A stretch of DNA of 18,285 nucleotides from Sanchytrium tribonematis (taxonomy: Eukaryota > Sanchytriomycota > Sanchytriomycetes > Sanchytriales > Sanchytriaceae), in NCBI GenBank assembly GCA_018985235.1, contig JADGIG010000117.1, forward strand, positions 1 to 18,285, in the 5' to 3' direction. The position numbers and the translations under genes are program-made. This document shows, in pieces, positions 17,223-18,285 of this stretch (position 1 is the first letter of the stretch; every line of letters begins with the position of its first letter). Under the pieces are notes generated by a model. It ran no database searches, was not told where the DNA came from, and saw only the letters and a program-made list of their open reading frames with translations.

Positions 17223-17228
17223 TTTATT
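17223..17228 (-). terminator. AATAAA poly(A) signal (minus strand) containing the TPR-like gene stop codon
   Basis: Plus-strand TTTATT 17223-17228 encloses the stop at 17226-17224. It lies 3 bp from the E(z) stop, which has no AATAAA of its own nearby. Confidence 0.5.
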
Positions 17229-18285
17229 CGTCAAGTTCTGGATCTTCAACTAGCTTTATGCACACATTTATATGTGGCAAAACTTTTTCGCCGCATTTAT
17301 ATCGTGTGAGCAAATCATCTAAAAATTGCGCTGGTCCTAATTGTACAATTTGCTGTATAACGCTTTTGTACAGTTGCTGATTTACAGGGTGTTCCCTGGC
17401 CTTTCTGAAGGTATCTTTTTCACTAGTCAGAACAACTATTTTCAATTGAAGAATAATCTTTGAAAGTTGAAATAAAATTTGTTGCCTAGGCGGAGTTTTG
17501 TTTAATTTTGATGAGTATGCTGAAAAACATTTTGCTACAATATAAGGAGAGTTTGGAGGGTAGACGTATGGTACAGCTTTGTTGCTTCTGACGAACTTAA
17601 AAACACGATCTAACATAGTTAAAGCCGACACATACAACTTTTTAATATTTTGCACCACTATTTCCTCGAGCACTCCATGTTTAAAACTGCATTTTTTTAA
17701 AACCAAAAATGCGAATTGGCTCATTAATTCGATGGTTTCTGCAGTCATTTCACCTTCTTTCTCAGGAAGCCTTTCGTGGTAATTTTTTGATTCTTTGCTG
17801 TACTTCAAGGCAGAGTCTATATCTCCAATATCCCGATAAGATTCGCTTAACCAAAACAGGTTTGATGAAACCAACTGATCAATAGTGGTCTGATTCAATC
17901 GAAACCCGGAATTTGAGCGCAGCATAGATATTGCTTCCTCAAATGAGCAAATTGCTTCCCGAGGTTTTTTTAAAAGCAAACTCAGCATGGCGCACTAAAT
18001 AAGAAAGAATGACCTTTGTGAATTGTTCAGAAGCAATAATCCCAGGCCCAATAAACTTTTTAATCAGTTCTAGTTTTTGATTTTGGAGTGATTCCACCAA
18101 TATATAGTCTTGATCACACCGGATAACAGTCTCACTTAATATTTCAAGCAATTTAATAGTAGCTGCACTTGAGTATCCTACATGACATTCAACAATTTGT
18201 AATGTAGACTCAACTGTTGAATTTAAATTTTTAACTGGCTCATTTTCTATGATATGAACTAAAGAATTAAAGGCTTGAGCGATTG
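17224..18285 (-). CDS. TPR-like alpha-helical protein, 3' part (two exons visible, start beyond the window)
   Basis: Exon 17994-17224 (256 codons plus stop) is joined across a 19-nt intron to an upstream exon (18285-18014) that stays open to the edge, so about 346 C-terminal residues are seen. The protein is almost entirely helical. Two segments fit the tetratricopeptide pattern: KPREAICSFEEAISMLRSN, just after the intron, and SNLFWLSESYRDIGDIDSAL, followed by KYSKESKNYH. Upstream helices (STLQIVECHVGYSSAATIKL and onward) are compatible with more solenoid repeats. I do not recognise the family. Possibilities include a meiotic SPO22/TEX11-like, cohesin-loader-like or ciliary TPR protein, none supported by a diagnostic motif. 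It is convergent with the E(z) gene. Confidence 0.6.
17995..18013 (-). other. 19-nt spliceosomal intron in the TPR-like gene
   Basis: On the minus strand it reads GTCATTCTTTCTTATTTAG, 19 nt, phase 0. Splicing joins ...GAA CAA TTC ACA AAG to TGC GCC ATG CTG AGT, giving EQFTKCAMLSLLLKKP, and places the TPR motif in one frame with the upstream helices. Confidence 0.82.

Noticed and set aside
17224-18285. Naming the TPR-like protein as SPO22/TEX11, Scc4 or a CFAP
   Set aside because: Only generic TPR-like helices are visible and the N-terminal part is outside the window, so no specific family motif supports a name.

Overview
The window is nuclear DNA from an AT-rich, extremely compacted eukaryotic genome. 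It carries nine complete protein-coding genes and the ends of two more (11 in all). By my hand annotation only about 440 bp lies between genes and about 76 bp is intron, so roughly 97% of the window is coding, although several proteins are large (1,154, 1,074 and 1,014 aa). The gene set is that of a unicellular eukaryote with aerobic mitochondria (complex I subunit NDUFA8, 2-oxoglutarate dehydrogenase E2), a formin-based actin cytoskeleton, Rab regulation (DENN) and Polycomb-type chromatin (E(z)). A large beta-sandwich protein of possible axonemal type hints at a flagellum. The formin, JmjC and METTL2-type proteins look opisthokont-like, and an early-diverging zoosporic fungal relative would fit, but the lineage cannot be fixed from this sequence.

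Layout, left to right: the C-terminal end of an RNA polymerase III second-largest-subunit homologue (1-87, +); NDUFA8 (130-591, +); a METTL2/Trm140-type tRNA m3C methyltransferase (641-1504, +); convergent with a JmjC protein (1508-3475, -); a tripartite DENN protein (3591-6834, -, one intron); a 1,014-aa possible ASH/MSP-fold protein (6924-9968, -); a small leucine-rich-repeat protein (9975-10436, -); divergent from it, the 2-oxoglutarate dehydrogenase E2 subunit with two lipoyl domains (10474-11965, +, one intron); a GBD/FH3-FH1-FH2-DAD formin (12032-15515, +, one intron); an E(z)-family SET methyltransferase (15544-17220, +); convergent with the 3' part of a TPR-like helical protein (17224 to beyond 18285, -, one intron).

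Two features stand out. First, four genes are broken by a frameshift, and in every case the reading frame is restored by removing a GT...AG segment of exactly 19 nt with a shared 3' end, T-[A/T]-A-T-[T/G]-TAG. The spliced products restore family-typical sequence, most clearly the E2 catalytic segment and the formin DAD. This implies a spliceosome working on ultrashort introns of fixed length. Second, all 11 stop codons are TAA, and seven of them sit inside an AATAAA hexamer, with two more within 1-2 nt of one. The stop codon and the poly(A) signal thus appear fused, which would leave almost no 3' UTR and may constrain the last amino acid. Both convergent gene pairs are separated by only 3 bp.

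There is no gene-free stretch above 300 bp; the longest gap is 115 bp (3476-3590). I saw no tRNA, rRNA, transposon, CRISPR array or bacterial-type feature.
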